Assembly: GCA_037954665.1 (NCBI GenBank)
Contig: JBBMOL010000225.1
Coordinates: 1-64,000, forward strand
Length of the DNA stretch: 64,000 bases
Direction of reading: 5' to 3'
Origin: Laguncularia racemosa
Lineage: Eukaryota; Streptophyta; Magnoliopsida; Myrtales; Combretaceae
In this document: in pieces, positions 23,900 through 36,659 of the stretch
Position numbering within the stretch: the first letter of the stretch is position 1
How the letters are laid out: each line of letters begins with the position of its first letter
Made by a program: the position numbers and the translations under genes
Notes under the pieces: generated by a model
What the model was told of the DNA's origin: nothing
The model's input: the letters and a program-made list of their open reading frames with translations, nothing else
Database searches by the model: none

Positions 23900-25794
23900 T
23901 CTCTTTAGGCCTCTAAAAGACTTGCCCTTAAATCTAGAGGGTCACTTCTTAGACTGAACCCGGATGCCTTTGTCGCCCTGTTTGCCTGATTATTAGAAGA
24001 AACAAAAGTAGTCCTAACCTGCTCTTGGAAATCATGCACCTCTTATGGAGACATAGGTGTTAATACTATTCGAGACCCTCCCTTTCAAAACATGTAAGTG
24101 TTTCTGAATCTGTCATGTAACACCTTCCTATCAAACATCCAGGGTCTAGCCAAAAGTAAATAAAAGGCACGCATGGCAATCACATCATACAAGATCTCAT
24201 CATGATATTTCTTTCCAACACTTACTGGCACCTTTACCCTTTGTGTAACATGTATACTACCCCGATTTTCCAACCAATGCAAGTTATAAGGACTAGGATG
24301 TAAACTAGTGCATAGTTGTAATTTGTCTACCAATATAGTAGATATGACATTAGTATAACTACCACTATCAATGATCAGTACATAAAGGTTACCTCTAATC
24401 CCGCAAGAAGTGTAGAATATGTTCTCCCTCTGTTTATCCCTAGCATCTTGAGATAAAGTTAGAACCCTGCACAATACATTAATTGGTAAATACTGTTCAT
24501 CTGTTCCCTCCTCATGTGTTTCAGCAGTCTAATCATCATAGTATTCCTGCAATGCTATAGATAGGTCTATAGGCTCGATTGGTTCTTTCTCATCCTCATC
24601 CTTTTCTCCAGCACCCTCCATAATTGTCATGACTCTCTTATTATGACATTATGCCGCTATATGCCCAAATCCCATGCATTTAAAACAATTAATTTAGCGC
24701 AATTTCCCACTAGTGGTTCCTGGTACAATTTGCCTAACATCAGGTCCTATTACCTCTTTACCATTCCTAGAAGTCATTTTCTCCCTGTTTGTGCTAGGGG
24801 TAGCTCTGTTCACTGCCTTGATTGACTCACCTACTACCTTCAGTCCTCCTAATTGACCATCAGGTCCCATGGGTCTGTTAGTAGCATTGGGCCTGCTACT
24901 AGTAACCCTAAATGGGTTGGATCACCTTTGCCTTTCCACTCTCAAGGCTAGCTGTATAGCCTTGTCAAGTGTACTGTATCTCTATAGCTCAACTATACAT
25001 GCAATCTCATATTTCAGCCCTGATACAAAGCGTACTAGGGTTTTCTCTAGAGGCTCTACTGGCCCACATCTAATCATCAGGGTTTCAAATTCCTATACAT
25101 AATCATCAACTATTTTGCCTCCCTACCTCAAAGTCCAAAGGCGCATAAGCAGTTCCTGCCTGTAGTGTTCAAGAATGAACCTCTTCCTCAAAACCCTCTT
25201 CATATCCCTCCATGTATGAATTTCAGCCTCTCTATCCCTATGGCTATTGATCACTAAATTCTTCCACCACAAGGTGGCATACCCTATGAACTCAACAGCA
25301 ACAAGTCGAACTCAGGTATTGTCATCAATTTCGTAGCACTCAAAAAGGCCTTCAACCTTATCTTCCTAATCTAGATAATCACTTGCCGAACCCTTGCCAT
25401 CATCAAAGGAAGGCATCTGCATCTTCACATACTCTAAACCCCTAGGTACCTTGAAATCCCTATTTGGGTAAAGATTAATCCCAAAATTATCATCTCCCTC
25501 ATCCCTATAAGGATGATGATCTCCCTCCATTCTTCTTCCCAAGTTCCCTCCTCCTACTGCTCCTTCTCTCTAGATGTTTTGTGGAGCTACTCGAGGTGGT
25601 GCTTGAGGATTTACCACTGGTGGTTGTGGCATTGTCATCCTGTCAATACTTGTTGCTAATGTAGCAACAATAGTAGTAAGTTCCTGAAGTTGATCTTCCA
25701 AGTTTCTTCTACTTGCAGTTTGATGACCCTGTCCTCTACCATCCTGGCTATTGGCCTCATTGCCAATTCCCCCATTTACAATGTCATTTGACAT
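23900..25794 (-). pseudogene. gag-pro: Gag-protease polyprotein of Gypsy copy 2
   Basis: It starts at 25794 (MSNDIVNGG), parallel to copy 1, and keeps a 74-codon N-terminal frame (25570-25794). The capsid region (about 24900-25500) is broken by stops. The knuckle region near 24640-24700 is damaged. The protease frame 24085-24474 (129 codons) keeps DSGS near 24365 but reads SYTNV where copy 1 has SCTNV. The frame closes with the DPLDLRASLLEA-type motif near 23905-23945. As in copy 1, RT, RNase H and integrase are absent. Confidence 0.85.
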
Positions 25795-26815
25795 GATTGT
25801 GATTTGCTAAAGTACAATCCCACAATTTGCAGCACACTCCTTTAACAACACCAAATCACAATAACATGTTTAAACAACCACACTAATACACAATGATATC
25901 CACGTTGCAAGAGGTCAAGACGCAATGAAATATTTCTTAGCACTTCAAGTAAAGTCAAATAAATGAAGCACGAACAATCACTTCCAAGTAGTTAAGTTAT
26001 TACTTTCACACTTTTAATGTTGGTTTTTTAATTCAAACTTCACTACTCTAACCTTCCTTTCTTGCCACGGTTTCACACCACAAATAATCACAATATGCGG
26101 CACCTTACACTACACTCAAATGCAAAATTCACACCGCCACTTACTCCTCTCACTCACAGTGCAAGCACTCACCACCACTACATACACCACGTTCTAATCC
26201 CCTTCACTCAACACACAAACACAATGCCACACACACATACCCTTCACTCACGGTGCAGCACACACACATACACTTCATGTTACACTTCTCCACTTCAAAT
26301 ACAATTGCATACCGCAACTTATACAAAAAAGGCAACACACATTCAAATTCAAATTTCTTCATTTATTGCAACCTTTCCACAATTGGTAAGAAGCAACTTT
26401 CAAATTCAAATGACCACACAATAACTTCTACCACTTAATGTTTGTTTTGAAAACCAAATAGTTTCCATATACTCCATGCAATTCAATTCTGAAAAATGCA
26501 CAATTGTACTCCCTATGTTTGAAACAAACAAGCAAGGATTATACTTTCACTTTCTTCACAATTGAGGTACTTCCTAATTCTGAATTTTGAATCAAGAAAT
26601 GCACTTCTACTCCTTCCCTTCACAGAAATTCTTAACAACAAGAAGCTATAACAAAACCTCCAATTCCACTTCAACAAACAACAATTTCAACTTCTCAGCA
26701 ATACAATTAAGCAACTCAATCCTCAAACATACAATTTCGGATCAAAAATGAAGAACCCTAATTGACAATGAAGATCACGAAATCAACCAACACTAAATCC
26801 TTTCTCTTAACTTGA
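25795..26815 (-). other. Untranslated leader of Gypsy copy 2
   Basis: A CA-rich leader between gag and 5' LTR. Runs of cacac and cttca repeats give two spurious plus-strand frames (26062-26438) rich in His and Thr. No coding evidence was seen. Confidence 0.6.
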
Positions 26816-26827
26816 GCTATAATACCG
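26816..26827 (-). promoter_or_regulatory. Decayed primer binding site of Gypsy copy 2
   Basis: The plus strand reads gctataataccg, a mutated form of the initiator-Met site seen intact at 18432-18443, in the same place next to the 5' LTR. Confidence 0.7.
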
Positions 26828-26832
26828 AATGA

Positions 26833-27695
26833 TGATGTGCTCAATAGGATCAAACACATAACACAAGAACAAATGGAATAAACCAATCACAAAGACTACT
26901 AAAATGGCGTGAATCCCTTAAGCAAAAGGCTTCCACGCAAATGACAAATTCTAATAGCAATTGAATAATCACAATAACAACACAATTTAGGATCTAATTC
27001 CACTAAAATTGCATGAAATCCAATAATAGGAAAGAACCCTAAAATGGCGTGATAACAAGAACAAATAAGAACAATCCAATCACAACTAGATATGATACAC
27101 TAATGTGAATTGGCATCAACTTGGGGAATTAATATTACTCACAAATCCTTAAATTGTCACTCGCCACAATCCTTGAAGAATTGATAGGAGTCTTATGAAA
27201 TTTAGAGCATGGAACCCTAATTCTCAAGTGAAAGAGGCAGTAATTTTTTTATCACTCAACTATCTCCAACAAACCCTACTTTAGCAAGTATTTATACTTG
27301 CTCCACTTAGGGTTAAAATGACAAAATAATTACATCTATGCCACTTAAGTAGCCAGTCCTAAATCCACAAATACAACCAAATAAAATGTCCCAAAAAACT
27401 TACAAAATAAATGGTTCAAAATAAATTACAAGTACAAAAGATAATAATCTTTAAAGAATCAATTTATCGAGTCAATGTTGATCACGACAGGCCATTAGAT
27501 GTGAATCTGATGATGTCCATAATTTGATCAACAGTGTAGGTCATGTGCCATCCTGTGAAGACTGATCATTGTACTTGACAGATTACCATTCAAACTTTAT
27601 TAGATAAAGAAAAAAAATCAATATATGCAAGTGATTTGGAACATCATCCAAATCAAGTTCCTTGACCATCAAGATCGTAGGGTAGATTCCCATCA
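26833..27695 (-). repeat. 5' LTR of gag-protease Gypsy copy 2
   Basis: The reverse strand ends GAGCACATCA at 26833. It is followed on the plus side by the duplicated target cctcc at 27696. Confidence 0.9.
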
Positions 27696-28734
27696 CCTCC
27701 TTAGGAAACCTTATCCTTTTCTCTTTTAAGAGAAACATAATCAAATTTCCATATGTTTTTTTTTTCTTTATTTTCAAACAAATTTTTCAAAATTTCATTT
27801 GCCACATCGACACTCTTTCCTTTAGTTATTCCTAATATAATTTTTGCTTCATCCACAAAGATATATGTTCTACTTCCAATTCTTAGCAAAACACATGAAC
27901 TAACTACCTTACGTAACATCCTAACTAACAAAGATAATCGAATAACAAGCTTGTCTCCTTGTGATTCAATCTCAAAATCATCATTCAAATATTGAAACAA
28001 CTCCAACTTTTCCATGTTTAGTACATCTTCGTCATCACTTTCATTCTTAAGTTCAAAACAATGAATTAGATCATTCTTAATAATTTCAATATGCTAATCA
28101 CACATATTCGATTTTAACCTATCTTTCTTTCTTGAATCTAAATTTTCATAAAATTCTGCAATTACTTGTTCGAGCATAGTATACCTTAGATTACATAGTT
28201 TCTAGCAACCAATTTTATCTAGCATCACATTAACATGAAAATTGTTCTTAATAAAAAATTCAAAGTCTAAAGACATGAAATTCATAATTTTCCCTTTCAA
28301 CAATACAAACTTCCAACAAAACTAATGTCTAGGGTTTACCTTTTTCTTTCTTTCCAAAGTGTCTGTAGAACTTCTTTTTCACTCTTAGAATCACTGTCTA
28401 TCGCAATCTCCTCCAACCAGCTATTGTCGGGTTTTTTCTTATTCCTTATTATATACAATTTCTTGAGATTTTTCTTAATTGGGGTGTAACAACATGGATA
28501 ATTCCTCATCTTGAATTTTGATGGTGGTTTTATCTTTCTTTTTTGCTTTAGAGGGCATTGTGGATGCTCTAGTGGATTTTTATACCATGGTCATGGACAG
28601 AAGTTAAGGAGAGAGAGAGAGAATGTGTGTTGAGAGTAATAGAGAGAGAGGAGGGAGTTTTGAATCTTTAATTTTTGAAAAAGTGTTTTTAAAGAAGGAG
28701 TTGTGGCTTGTGTTGGTTAAAATAACGATTGAAA

Positions 28735-31700
28735 TAATATCTATTTCATTTCTAATAAATTCAAATCTATTTTTATCCAATGGTTTTGTAAATACATCAA
28801 CCAATTGAAATTCAGTATTAACAAAATCAAGATTAATATCTCCATTATTAACATGATCTCTTATAAAGTGATGCCTTACTTCGATATGTTTAGATCTAGA
28901 ATGATTAACTGGATTTTTTGTAGGATTAATAGCACTTGTATTATCACATTTTATTTGAATATTTTTACACATAAAACCATAGTTACATAATTATGTTTAA
29001 TCCATAGAACTTGAGCACAACAGTTCCCAATTGAAACATATTTTGCTTTAGCTGTTAATAAGGTAACAGAATTTTGTTTCTTGGATGACTAAGATACAAG
29101 CTTATCCCCTAAAAATTGACAAGTTCCCGAAGTAATTTTTCTGTTCATCTTGCAACATAAATAATCAGCATCTAAATATCCTATTAAATTAATATTTTGA
29201 TTTTTAGGGTACCAAATTCCTAATTTTATAGTGCAAGATATATGTTTGAAAAGTCTTTTTATAGCTATTAAATGTATTTCAGTTAGATTTTTTTGAAATC
29301 TAACACACACACAAAAAGCAAACAATATGTCTAGTCTAGATTTAGTTAAATATAACAAAGATCCAATTAAACTTCTATAAAGTTTTTCATGTACCTTTCA
29401 CCAGAGATGTCAAGATCTAACCTTATCGAAGTTGATAAATGAGTAACAACTCCTTTAACATTTTCAAATCCATTTTTTTTTTTTTAGCATTTGCTTAGCA
29501 TACTTTTCTTGGTAAATAAATATTCTTGAGAGGTTTGCTTGATTTGCAATCCAAGAAAGAAATTTAACTCTCTCATTAAGGACATCTCAAATTTAGCCTA
29601 CATTAATTTTGAAAATTCCTTATACTTCATTAATAGAATGGAAAATAATATCATCTACATAAATCTATACTAACAAAATATCTTTGTTGAAATGTTTAAT
29701 AAAAAGAGTGGTGTCGACTTTTCCTCTTGAAAAATTATTTTTTATTAGAAAATCACTTAATCTTTCATACCAAGTTCAACGAGCCTGTTTTAAACCATAA
29801 ACAGCTTTTTGTAATTTAAAAACAGAGTCTTCTTTTGATGAATCTTCAAATCCTAGGGGTTGTTCTATAAACACTTCTTCTTTGATATATCCATTTAAAA
29901 AAAAACACTTTTTATATCCATTTGAAGTCTTCCTAACAAGCATAAGCTAATAATAGTCTAATAGCTTCTAATCTAGCAACAAGAGTATAAGTTTCATTGA
30001 AATCAATACCTTCTTCTTGTGAACATCCTTTCGCTACAAGCCTTGCTTTATTTTTTACTATCTTACCTGGTTCATCAAGTTTATTTTTGAAAACCCATTT
30101 TGTTCTAATAATGGATTTGTCCTTTAGTCTTGGAACCAGTGTCCATACCTAATTTCTTTGGAATTGTGCTAATCACTTTTGCATGGCATTAATCCAATTA
30201 CTATCTGTCAAAGCCTCATTCACATTGTTAAGCTCAATTTCAAATAATAAAGAAAATTAGTTTGTTGTAACTTTGATCTAGTTTTGACTCTAGAATCTAT
30301 TTTCTAAGCACATGTTTTAGGGGATGATATGACTTAAATTTCCAAGGTTTAGAAGATTTGGTTACAACCTATTTAGGTTCAATAGTACCTTTAGGCAAAT
30401 TGTCTAAGTGATTATCTAACATACCTTCTGTAGAAGTGTCTATTGAATAGTCTACCCAACTATCTGACTAACCTTCTTCTTTAGGCTCGATTAAACCTTC
30501 TGTTTTAGGTTTCATAGGTACTTTAGCCATATCTTGTAAACCTTGTTGTTGATTTATATATTTATCCTTATTCTATTTATTTATAACATCATCACTATCA
30601 TCTGTGATTGGGTTATCAATAAACTTGAGATTTATAAATTCTTCTACTAATCTAATGACTTGATTAAAAATATGAAAAGCCTTACTAACTGTTGAGTAAC
30701 CAAGAAAAATTCTCCCATTAGCTCTATCATCAAATTTATCAAGATTTTGTCTAGATTTCTTGATGAAGCATTTAGTTCTGAATATGTGAAAATATGAAAC
30801 ATTCGGCTTTCTATCTTTATACATTTCATAAGCTATTTTTTGCATCAAAGGTCTCACATAAACACAATTAGAAATATATCAAGATGTAGATATTGTTTCA
30901 TCCCATAAATATTTAGGTGCATTACTTTCATTTAGCATGCTTCGTGCCATTTCTTGTAAAAGTCTATTTTTCCTTTCTATTATTCCATTTTGCTGTGGAG
31001 TATATGAAGTAAAAAAATTATGTTTTATTTCATTTTTCTCACAAAACTCGATAAAACTTGCATTTTCAAATTCTTTACCATATTATTGAAAAACCCCTTT
31101 CATTTTGAACTTGTTTTGAAAAAGTTTCAAAGGCATCAAATGTATCACTCTTGTTTCTAAGAAATAAAACCTATGTAAAACGTGAAAATTCATCAACTAT
31201 TACCAAACCATATTTATTACCTTTTAAGCTCAAGGTTCTTGTTGAACCAAAAAGATCAAGATATAGAAGTTTTAAAGGTCTTTTTGTTAAAATAACATTT
31301 TTAAACTTATGAGAAACTAAAACCATTTTATTTTTCAAATAAGTATCATATTTAATATCTTTAATAGGAGAAATTTTTGGTAAATCAATAACAAGTTTGT
31401 TTGTTTTTTTAAGTTTTTCTAATTGTAAAAAATTAACATGTCCAAGTTTTTTGTGCCAAATAAAGTATCTTTCAACATCTACTTTTGATGGTTCAACCAT
31501 ATAAATATTTCTTTTTCGAAATCCTTCAAATAGTTTTTCTCCATTTTGATCAAAAGCTTCTATTTTGTCTTTTCCAAAAATTATTTTATAACCTTTATCA
31601 CAGAGTTAACTAATACTTAAGAGATTGTGTTTCAAACCTCTTACTAGAGAGACATTTTCAATTGTACTATAGGGAAAGCCTATTGTACTAATTGCTATTA

Positions 31701-31880
31701 TTGTTCCTTTACTATCATCACCGAACTTGACATAACCTCCTCTTTTCCATTCTAGGTTTGTGAACAATGAAACATCTCTTGACATCTATCGTGAGCACCC
31801 ACTATTTAGGTACTACAATCCTTTTAGCTTTGTTTCATGTTTCTACACTTACAAAAGAAATGATTAAACTCTTTTAGGAA
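28735..31880 (-). pseudogene. pol: Copia pol of the minus-strand element: PR, integrase, RT, RNase H
   Basis: Right to left: the protease active site near 31790-31800 reads NSG, not DSG, and a stop replaces the residue after CSR. The GAG-pre-integrase and integrase start at 31171-31500 with HKKLGH near 31440 and VDEFSRFT near 31175. The integrase C-terminal side is at 30573-30857 (FGCKC-like FRTKCF, then GRIFLGYS). The RT at about 29600-30200 is broken by frameshifts but keeps ARLEAIR- and YGLKQ-like blocks. RNase H (28735-29358) has LIGYLDADY and SAINPTKNPVNHSRSKHI. No long frame survives. Unlike the Copia at 51088, this copy retains its integrase region. Confidence 0.88.
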
Positions 31881-31889
31881 CCTAGACTA

Positions 31890-33773
31890 GCTTAGGCCCA
31901 CCATACTATAAGCTCAAGTTGTTTTGATTTTTTACTTATTGTTGGTTGAGCTTGTTATTTTTGTAATAATAGAATTTTTCCATGTTCGTAGTTGTTACAA
32001 AAGTAGCACACATAAGTATTAGATCTTGTTGGCCTTCTTTGGTATTGATATAAACTTGCCATTCTTTTATGATAACTATATGATCTAGCATAGCCACAAT
32101 AATACCTTCTATAATTCCTTCTATAGTTATGTCTGTATATCTATCTATAGTTCTGTTTGGGATAATTTCCAATATTCTTTTCATTTTGTGTAATAGACTT
32201 GCTTTCTTTTATATTTTCATTTTTATTTTCCCTCTTACTTGTATCAACATCATCTTTAATGCCTAGATCTCTTTTCCTTTAACAAAAACAATTTTCTTAG
32301 CTTACTTTAAGGACTCAGCCTTATTATATCATAATCGTTCTTTTCAGTTACTCATTCTTTAAGATAATACTAACATTTGTAAATTTTTTTCACTTTCAAA
32401 AAACTTAGTAAACATTGAACTCGTTTTTTTTTTCTTTTAATTCATCAACTCTTACATTAGGCTCTACAATCTCCTTTCTTAAGGTATTATTTTCATTTGT
32501 CAACATATCTTATGCTTCTTGTAAGCTTTTATTATCCATATGTAAAACTTCCATGTCATTTTTAAAAGTATCATTTTCATCAAGAAACAACACATTAATC
32601 TAATATATAGATTCTTTCTCATTTCTCAAAGATTCAATCTTTTCATTTACCACAAATAGAGCCTTTTATAGTTGTTCAACTTGTTTTCTAAAGCTAACAA
32701 GCATATCACTCTTAGATTCAAAAGATACCTTAGATAAAGCCATGAAACAAAGATTTACCTCTTCTTCACTGTCTGATGCATTGTTTGACTCATCAAGATC
32801 ACTCCATGTTGCCATTAAGGCTTTTTGTTTCTTCTTGTATTTCTCCATCTTTTTTATAACAAAAGATATTCATACGTGATATCTCCTAACTTCTTACATT
32901 TGAAGTAAACTATTTCTTCTTTTTCTCTTTCTTTCCTTCTTTTTCTTTGAAAACCTTTCCTATATTATACTTAGATTAATTAGTAGAAAGACATTTAGAT
33001 TGCTCAAAATGCTTACCATTTTTCTTGAATGCTTTTGTAAATCTTCGAACCAACATCATCATTATCTTCCTCACTGTTAGATTTTTTGTCTAGCTCAATC
33101 TCTTGCTCAATAGCCTTAAATTCTATAGACTTTTAACTTTCTCATGATCATTCATATGCTTCAATTTCAATTCATATGCTTAAAGCTTTTCTCGAAGTTG
33201 ACTCAAGGTTAGTTTGTCTAAGTCATGAGTTTCTTCAATTGCATTTGTCTTTGAATCCCATAAACTTGGCAAAATTCGCAAGATTTTCCGTGTAAGCTCA
33301 CCATCATCAAACTTTTTACCAAGCAAAGCAAGTTCATTAGTAATCAAAATAAATCTATTAAATTTATCAAATATAGTTTCATCGAATTAGAATCTAAGCA
33401 ATTCATACTCCAGCATGAGTGCTCCTCTCCTGGTATCTTTGATCATTGCAACACCTTTAAAGGTTTGACACAATTTGTCCCATATTTCCTTAGCAGATTC
33501 GCATGATGAAATCATAGCAAATACAGTATAAGAGATGCACATCATAAGCAAATTCTTTGTTGTGTTGTTTAATTTAACCTTTTTCTTTTCTTCATCAACT
33601 AGAATTGGACTATCAATGAAAATGAGCTATTAATCTCCATAATGTATGATTTCCTAAGATGTAAAGTTAGTTGCTTTAATATAAGTTTCTGTCCTGAATT
33701 TTCAATATGGAAAATTAGTGCCATCAAAGAATGGAATATGATTAGATGCAATTGTGAGTGTATTTTCTGCCAT
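31890..33773 (-). pseudogene. gag: Copia gag of the minus-strand element
   Basis: The start codon is at 33771-33773 (MAENT). The N-terminal region matches the Copia gag/UBN2 layout (FDGTNFPY, then KEIWDKL, then LxxLPxxWxSK near 33270). It aligns with the better preserved gag at 52590. In-frame stops occur within the first 40 codons and later. An acidic stretch with ATWSDLDES is at about 32750-32815. A CCHC-like zinc site lies near 31965-32000 in a shifted frame. This is structural RNA-packaging protein, now dead. Confidence 0.85.
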
Positions 33774-33817
33774 TGATCAACTCTTGTAAATAGAAAAGTT
33801 GTTTCTTTGATACTAAA

Positions 33818-35082
33818 TGTAGGTCCCAAAATGGAAAACAAGAGGGAGAGGTGAATTATTTGTTCAAAAATTTTACTAAATTTTAATTAAATAAACGCTT
33901 TGTAATTTTCCTTTTTTTGATGAAAAATGCACGTGATAGGCTATAAGAAAATGATAGAAATTAATGTTCAATAAAATAAAGAAGACAACAATATATAGAG
34001 GTTCCTCCTAGTGAGTCAATCCTCTCTTTCAGCTTCATTACTAGAGATCCAGTCTTCCACATCAGTTGTTCCACTAATCCAATAGCCAAGAAAAGTTGCA
34101 AACACCAATAGCTCTTGCTCTATCTTTCTAGCCTACCACTCAGCTAAACACAGACTACAAGACTTTTGTAACCTCACTTTCTAAGCTAATCTTTACATGA
34201 AAAGTAAGGAAAATTTGTACATGAATGAAAAAAAAAATTAATTCTCTAGTTTATGCTCGAGTAAAACAAAGAATTATCAAATGTTTTTTGTTCTCTCTTT
34301 CCCATATATTGAACTTGAAATTTGGAGTTTATATTTTTGCTTCTAATACTACCCTTCTTGATAGATAGCTTCAAAACATTCATCAAATCTTCTAACGGCT
34401 TCATTATTGCACTGATAAGATTAATGTCCTTATATTTATGGGATTGAAAATCTTACCTAAAAATTCAAATTTTCGAACTCCTAGTTTTGCTTGTGATCTT
34501 CAGATATCATAGATATTTATTTTCATCCAAATCTTCAACAACCTTGTATAGAAAATCTTTAGTTTAAAAACCAAAGATCCCTCTTTATGCAGATAAGCTT
34601 TAGTTGATAAACCATATTTTTTATAGTTATCCTTATCTTGCTCTTTAGTGGTTGATATTTATGTCAAGATAAATCTTTAAATATCTTAATCTAACATCTT
34701 AAAAAAAAAAATTTGTTACAACTCTTCAAAGAAACATTCCCATGGTGTATTAATCCTCCTTGTGTGGAAAAAATTAAGTGTATTACCTAAATGCACTTAA
34801 TTAGTTGAACTAGGACTTCAAATAAATCAAACTTGTATTGAAGATAAATAAGAACTGTATGAGCATATATTCTGCAAACCAAAGCATCAAATTGTCTATT
34901 TAAGTGTCTATTGAAACATGTAACAAATTAGCTTGTAAGCTATTAGATGAAGTGTCTATAAACCACCATTTGCTTAAGTGTATGTGAGAATGAATACTTT
35001 TGTTCAACACATTTAAAAAAAATTCTTTAAATTTCTTATAACCTTTTTGTTATCATTAAAACTTATTTCAAAGAACTCAACA
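33818..35082 (-). repeat. 5' LTR of the minus-strand Copia
   Basis: The plus strand starts TGTAGGTCCC and ends AACTCAACA. The adjacent minus-strand primer site (TAGTATCAAAGA, 33804-33815) is a decayed initiator-Met type. Confidence 0.9.
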
Positions 35083-35662
35083 AAAAGGCCTTCTCAAATT
35101 AACAATCAAGATTATTCTAATCTAACAATTAAGATCAATTCCTACTAACCATCCTTACTACCACATTAACTAAACTTTACCTACACTTACTATTATACAT
35201 TGAATTAGAACAACTTAATACCTAAAATTTCTGAGTAAACCTCAACCTTGGGCCATTACTAACTAAGGTATCTTCCATGAGCCCCTACTAAGCCATAACT
35301 TGAGGCTCCTCTTAATATGCCTGTGACATTTTCCCCATCCAATCCAACAATGCCCTCATCACAACTTCTACCTTAAAACTATGTTGTCCCCATATTTCAC
35401 TAATTGGAAATGAAACCTCCTAACATTCCCCCTTTTCTTATTATTAGAGTGAGCTATCCTCATCTTTCCTAATCCATCTTCCCCTATTTGGTCTTCCACT
35501 TGCTTCAACGAGTCTCTAAACCTTAGCCTCCGTAGGGTCTTAAGATCAACTTCCCCTAAAATCTCCCTTACCAAAGATAGACCTTCCTAGATGACACTAA
35601 CTTGACTATTTTATCCCACTTTATGGGTTGTAATACTATGATGAACTTTGTGGCTTTACTAG
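35083..35662. other. Non-coding DNA, nothing recognised
   Basis: A 68-codon minus-strand frame (35368-35574), rich in Arg and Lys, lies here. No known domain is visible. It may be decayed element DNA. Confidence 0.4.
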
Positions 35663-36477
35663 TGATGTAGCCATAGATCTATATAATCAAGCCTTAAGGA
35701 CTTAACTTATGTTTTATAGATGAAATAGAAGAAAATAGAGGCTTAAAGATGTACATGACCATGTTCTTTAGGTCTGTTCATGTACACAACCATTATCTTG
35801 GGGGGTGTTCTTTTAGGCTTGTTCCTTAATCATGTTGATGAAGGGAGATGATGGTCAAAAGGTACATGGGCTAAAGCATGGTTGTGTTTTGAAGGCATGC
35901 TAAGTTACATGACATCTATTGAATGTAAACAACCATGTACATGACCATGTTCTATTTAAACTTGTCTATTTATTTTATTTTATTTTAAGATTTTTTATTT
36001 ACAGTTTTTCCATTAGTTAGGGTTTCCTATTTTACTTTAGGGATGTGAGGGTTTTTCTATAAATACTCTCTTATAACTTTGTTCATCAGTTAGTGAATTT
36101 AACCTTTGAATAAAATCCCTTAAGAGTTTCTCTCTATTCCTTTTGTCCTATCAACTCATATTAAATTGTAGAGATGACCCTTGATCTCAATTGGTTGTGC
36201 GTAATATCAATTAATTAACTCTACAAGCCCATTTAGTTATAATTTATATGTTATATCAAATTGTAATTGAACATAGTTCGAATTGATCCTTTAGTGTGTC
36301 ATATCCTTTGGATTAATTCATCCATATTCTTTTTTTTCTATTCATACTCATATAGAAAATTCCAAAAAAAAAAAATCCTTGTTTTACACCTTAAAGTTGA
36401 AAAAAAGCTCAAACGTTTAATTTGTTAGACGACATTAACAGATGTCCAGATCCAATTACTAGATCTAGAGCACATCA
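35663..36477 (+). repeat. Gypsy 5' LTR with primer site (truncated element)
   Basis: It starts TGATGTAGCC, ends GAGCACATCA (TGATG and CATCA inverted ends), and carries a TATA box (ctataaatac) near 36057. It contains several gtacatgaccatgttc-type palindromic motifs at about 35750-35960. The primer site TAGTATCAGAGC follows at 36483-36494. No partner LTR was found, so the element is truncated downstream. Confidence 0.75.
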
Positions 36478-36482
36478 TAATT

Positions 36483-36494
36483 TAGTATCAGAGC
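36483..36494 (+). promoter_or_regulatory. Primer binding site, initiator-Met type
   Basis: TAGTATCAGAGC, one base off the canonical site, lies 5 bp after the LTR end at 36477. Confidence 0.8.
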
Positions 36495-36659
36495 TAAGGT
36501 GCAACATGCTTTAGGTGAGCATTTAGTTTACACACTTTAATTGTTGCAATACTCAAGCACCTTGTAGAGATCTAATTTTGGAAGAAGAAAAAATATTGTA
36601 GGCACGGTAGCAACCCTTAATAAACATTGTTTAATTCTTTAATTAGGTTTTTAGATTTA

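Larger units (their letters stand above)
23051..27695 (-). mobile_element. Gag-protease-only Gypsy element (TR-GAG type), copy 2
   Basis: LTRs at 23051-23899 (849 bp) and 26833-27695 (863 bp) enclose about 2.93 kb with gag and protease only. The target duplication cctcc is exact (23046-23050 and 27696-27700). It sits in the third ORF of the minus-strand Copia. Layout, gag order and the LTR-proximal terminal motif (DPLDLRASLLEA) match copy 1, but LTR and gag are clearly diverged from it. It is therefore a separate insertion of a related element, not a duplicate. The left LTR begins TA instead of TG at 23051, a decayed end. Confidence 0.9.
20220..28558 (-). pseudogene. Third ORF of the minus-strand Copia, broken by two insertions
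   Basis: It starts near ATG 28556-28558 and runs 28558 to 27701, then 23045 to 22634, then 21102 to about 20600 once the insertions are removed. The N-terminal part is Lys/Ser-rich. The best frame, 27701-28015, includes VIAEF-type and IVxIxLG-type blocks and aligns with the frame at 57216-57854. The C-terminal part (about 20600-21100) is Pro- and Glu-rich. The position after RNase H is where SIRE-like elements carry an extra, so-called env-like ORF. I see no signal peptide or membrane segment. The central block recalls the putative plant transposon protein domain (Transposase_32 family), from memory. The role is unknown. Confidence 0.65.
14174..35082 (-). mobile_element. Complete minus-strand SIRE-like Copia with three nested insertions
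   Basis: Reading right to left: 5' LTR 33818-35082, primer site near 33804-33815, gag, protease, integrase, RT-RNase H, a third ORF, a polypurine tract at about 20220-20235, and the 3' LTR 14174-20219. The Copia order (PR-IN-RT-RH) is clear. Flanks aaaac (14169-14173) and aaaag (35083-35087) match at 4 of 5 bases, as expected for an old target duplication. Later insertions lie at 14682-19441, 21103-22628 and 23051-27695. Without them the element is about 10 kb, fitting the SIRE/Maximus size class. Many stops and frameshifts show it is dead. Confidence 0.9.

Noticed and set aside
26062..26438. Two overlapping His/Thr-rich plus-strand frames
   Set aside because: They lie in the CA-rich untranslated leader antisense to a Gypsy element, with no domain.
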